Origin: Nematostella vectensis
Lineage: Eukaryota > Cnidaria > Anthozoa > Actiniaria > Edwardsiidae
Direction: 5' to 3'
Length of the DNA stretch: 64,000 bases
NCBI RefSeq assembly: GCF_932526225.1
Contig: NC_064035.1
Span: 20,635,969 to 20,699,968, forward strand
A program made the translations under genes and the position numbers. The notes beneath the pieces were generated by a model. It ran no database searches, was not told the origin of the DNA, and saw only the letters and a list, made by a program, of their open reading frames with translations. Below are positions 62,653-64,000 of the stretch, in pieces. The stretch's first letter is position 1; each line of letters begins with the position of its first letter.

Positions 62653-63836
62653 TACTGCCCCACCCAAGTTTACAACTAAACGATACTTGCTTGCTGAGGC
62701 CAGTAAAACTATCAAATTTATACACACAACATGTCAATAAGTAAAAAACAACAACAATGTCCATGACAAGTTCTTGACAAGTTCTTGACAAGTTGTCAAT
62801 CCATCAGATCCGGAAAAATGTACACAGTGTGTGATATGCTGCTTAAAATTAACATACATAGTCTTTGAGGTGAGTAGGTGTGGTTTTGAGTCGAGTACTT
62901 CTTCGCAGAGTACTTGCAGGTTCAGAAGCTGGAAGCTCTGTCTTCTTCGGTTCCAATGAAGGTTCTGGAACTGTGATCTCAGGTTCCTTAAATTCCTCTG
63001 GAATCTGCTTGGGTACAGTTGTTTGCATTGGAACTTGGGCCAATTCTGTTGAACTCTGAAGATCATTGGCGACTGTGGGTGTGCTTGTCCTCAGGCGAAG
63101 ATGGTCAACATGTCGTCGAAACACTCCACCTGAACTGAGTTGAACGACATACGAAACCGGTCCTGACTGTTGAATAATTGTTCCACATAACCACTTTGGA
63201 CCATATGAAAAATTCTTGACAAATACTGGGTCATTCACTTGAAATTCTGAAGAATTGAAGAATTTGCCCTTTTTATGTCTGAGAATGGCATAAAACACAT
63301 CACTTCAGCACCTAAACACCCAGCATCCAATGGATTTGCTGAAAGTTAAGTTCTCTTCTGATAGCAAACGCCTTTGGATTCTTTCATTGTTAATTCCAGA
63401 CACCAGACGATCACGCAGCATATTTTCCAGACTGCCACCAAAATTGCAGTATTCTGCCATGTTTCGTAGAGCCGCTACAAAATCAGACACGTTCTCCCCG
63501 CTCAATCTGAAACGGTTATTGAACTTGTGCCGTTGCACGCTTTCACTCGGTTTTGGGTTGAAGTGGCTCTTTACCAAGGTGCACAAGTCAGCATAAGATT
63601 TCTCTCCAGGTTTCGCTGGGGCCAGCAGATCAGACATTAATTTGTAGGTTTTTTTCCCTACCGAACTGAGGAGGATTGCACGGCGTATTTTCAAGTCATC
63701 GTCAGACGTAGTTACTCCATTTGCTTCAAAATAGAAGTTTAGACGCTCGATATACTGTTCCCATGAATCAGAATCTCTGTCGAATTCGTCTATTTTGCCG
63801 TAGGTTGCCATTTCCGAAATCCTCGTCGCCAAAAAA

Positions 63837-63959
63837 TGTAATGTATTTGAGAAAAACCTTAGGATCAAAACGAATAAACAGTAATGGCGGACTCTCGTTG
63901 TTTATTGCTGTAACCCAGAAAACCTTGCGGTCATACAAACAGGAATCCCAAACATTACA
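63837..63959 (-). repeat. 5' LTR of the gypsy-like element
   Basis: The 123-bp LTR is very short for a gypsy element and has TG...CA ends. On the minus strand it precedes the gag start by about 25 bases. Confidence 0.92.
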
Positions 63960-64000
63960 ATATTTCCATGCTGTTTGGCATTTATCCTTAGCATCTTCGT

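Larger units (their letters stand above)
62530..63959 (-). mobile_element. Short, non-autonomous Ty3/gypsy-like LTR element with identical 123-bp LTRs
   Basis: Direct repeats at 62530-62652 and 63837-63959 are identical by eye. They begin TGTAATG and end CATTACA. A 5-bp target duplication, atatt, flanks the element (62525-62529 and 63960-63964). In element sense (minus strand) the 5' LTR is followed by TTTTTTGGCGACGAGGA, a likely primer-binding region. Next comes a gag-like ORF from ATG 63811 (MATYGKIDEFDRDSDSWEQY; RHKFNNRFRLSGENVSDFVA). A large internal deletion follows, then the C-terminal part of pol/integrase (62849-63298; FSYGPKWLCGTIIQ, FRRHVDHLRLR, ending LKDYVC). Protease, RT, RNase H and most integrase are missing. 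Identical LTRs imply a recent insertion, so the element is probably mobilised in trans. Confidence 0.93.
61861..64000 (-). pseudogene. LINE (non-LTR retrotransposon) RT fragment, family A, split by an LTR element
   Basis: Minus-strand coding: 63965-64000 (KMLRINAKQHGN), then interrupted by the element at 62530-63959, then continuing at 62529 (VINGKEIEDVSEFTYLGAKV, KLYKPLVLSVLLYGCETWKM, FQQKCLRRILKISWEDHVTN). A frameshift occurs near 62120. The downstream frame reads GRRKQGRPKITWRRTVEKER and meets a TGA near 61940. The frame across the insertion is restored once the insertion and one target duplication are removed, which shows the LINE was there first. The 5' part extends beyond the window edge. 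Non-functional. Confidence 0.87.

Overview
The window is nuclear DNA of an intron-rich animal, most likely an anthozoan cnidarian (a sea anemone-like genome). That placement is an inference: host genes have many short exons with GT-AG introns, proteins are clearly metazoan (HPRT, PDIA4, extended synaptotagmin, class A GPCR), and introns are loaded with minisatellites, MITEs and retroelement debris. I reconstructed the genes exon by exon by pairing splice sites, reading phase and family similarity. No transcript data were available.

Layout. 0.2-20.5 kb: two head-to-head paralogues of a CNBD2-like cyclic-nucleotide-binding protein, one on the minus strand (241-8889, 8 exons, 500 aa) and one on the plus strand (10059-20508, 7 exons, 479 aa). 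They share intron positions and phases. The plus copy carries a nested, intronless aminergic-like GPCR (14642-15772) in its largest intron, and a small Cys-rich antisense ORF. The minus copy has a decayed Ty3/gypsy pol fragment in an intron. 21.6-41.8 kb, minus strand: a complete extended synaptotagmin gene (SMP domain plus three C2 domains) with two alternative first exons, each encoding its own membrane hairpin. 43.1-47.9 kb, minus: PDIA4/ERp72, 8 exons, 646 aa, three CGHC active sites and a C-terminal KDEL. 48.45-54.46 kb, plus: HPRT, 11 exons, 218 aa, divergent from PDIA4 across about 560 bp. 55.5-58.5 kb, minus: a SPRY domain fused to an arginine-type mono-ADP-ribosyltransferase, 3 exons, 463 aa. 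58.5-64 kb: repeat-rich, ending in LINE fragments, one of which is split by a small, recent LTR element with identical 123-bp LTRs and a 5-bp target duplication.

The most unusual theme is minisatellites that look seeded by splice junctions. In the CNBD2 pair, three arrays consist of copies of a real exon/intron boundary. One is a 40-bp unit carrying the 3' splice site of the minus gene. The others are a 58-bp and a 42-bp unit, each carrying a 5' splice site of the plus gene. The 42-bp unit is exactly 14 codons, so choice of a downstream donor would lengthen the protein in frame. Large arrays in the E-Syt and HPRT introns also resemble 3' splice sites on the sense strand, though they are not copies of the real junctions.

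The genes do not form a pathway: they are ordinary housekeeping or signalling genes (ER oxidative folding, purine salvage, ER-plasma membrane contact, receptor signalling) in a repeat-rich neighbourhood.
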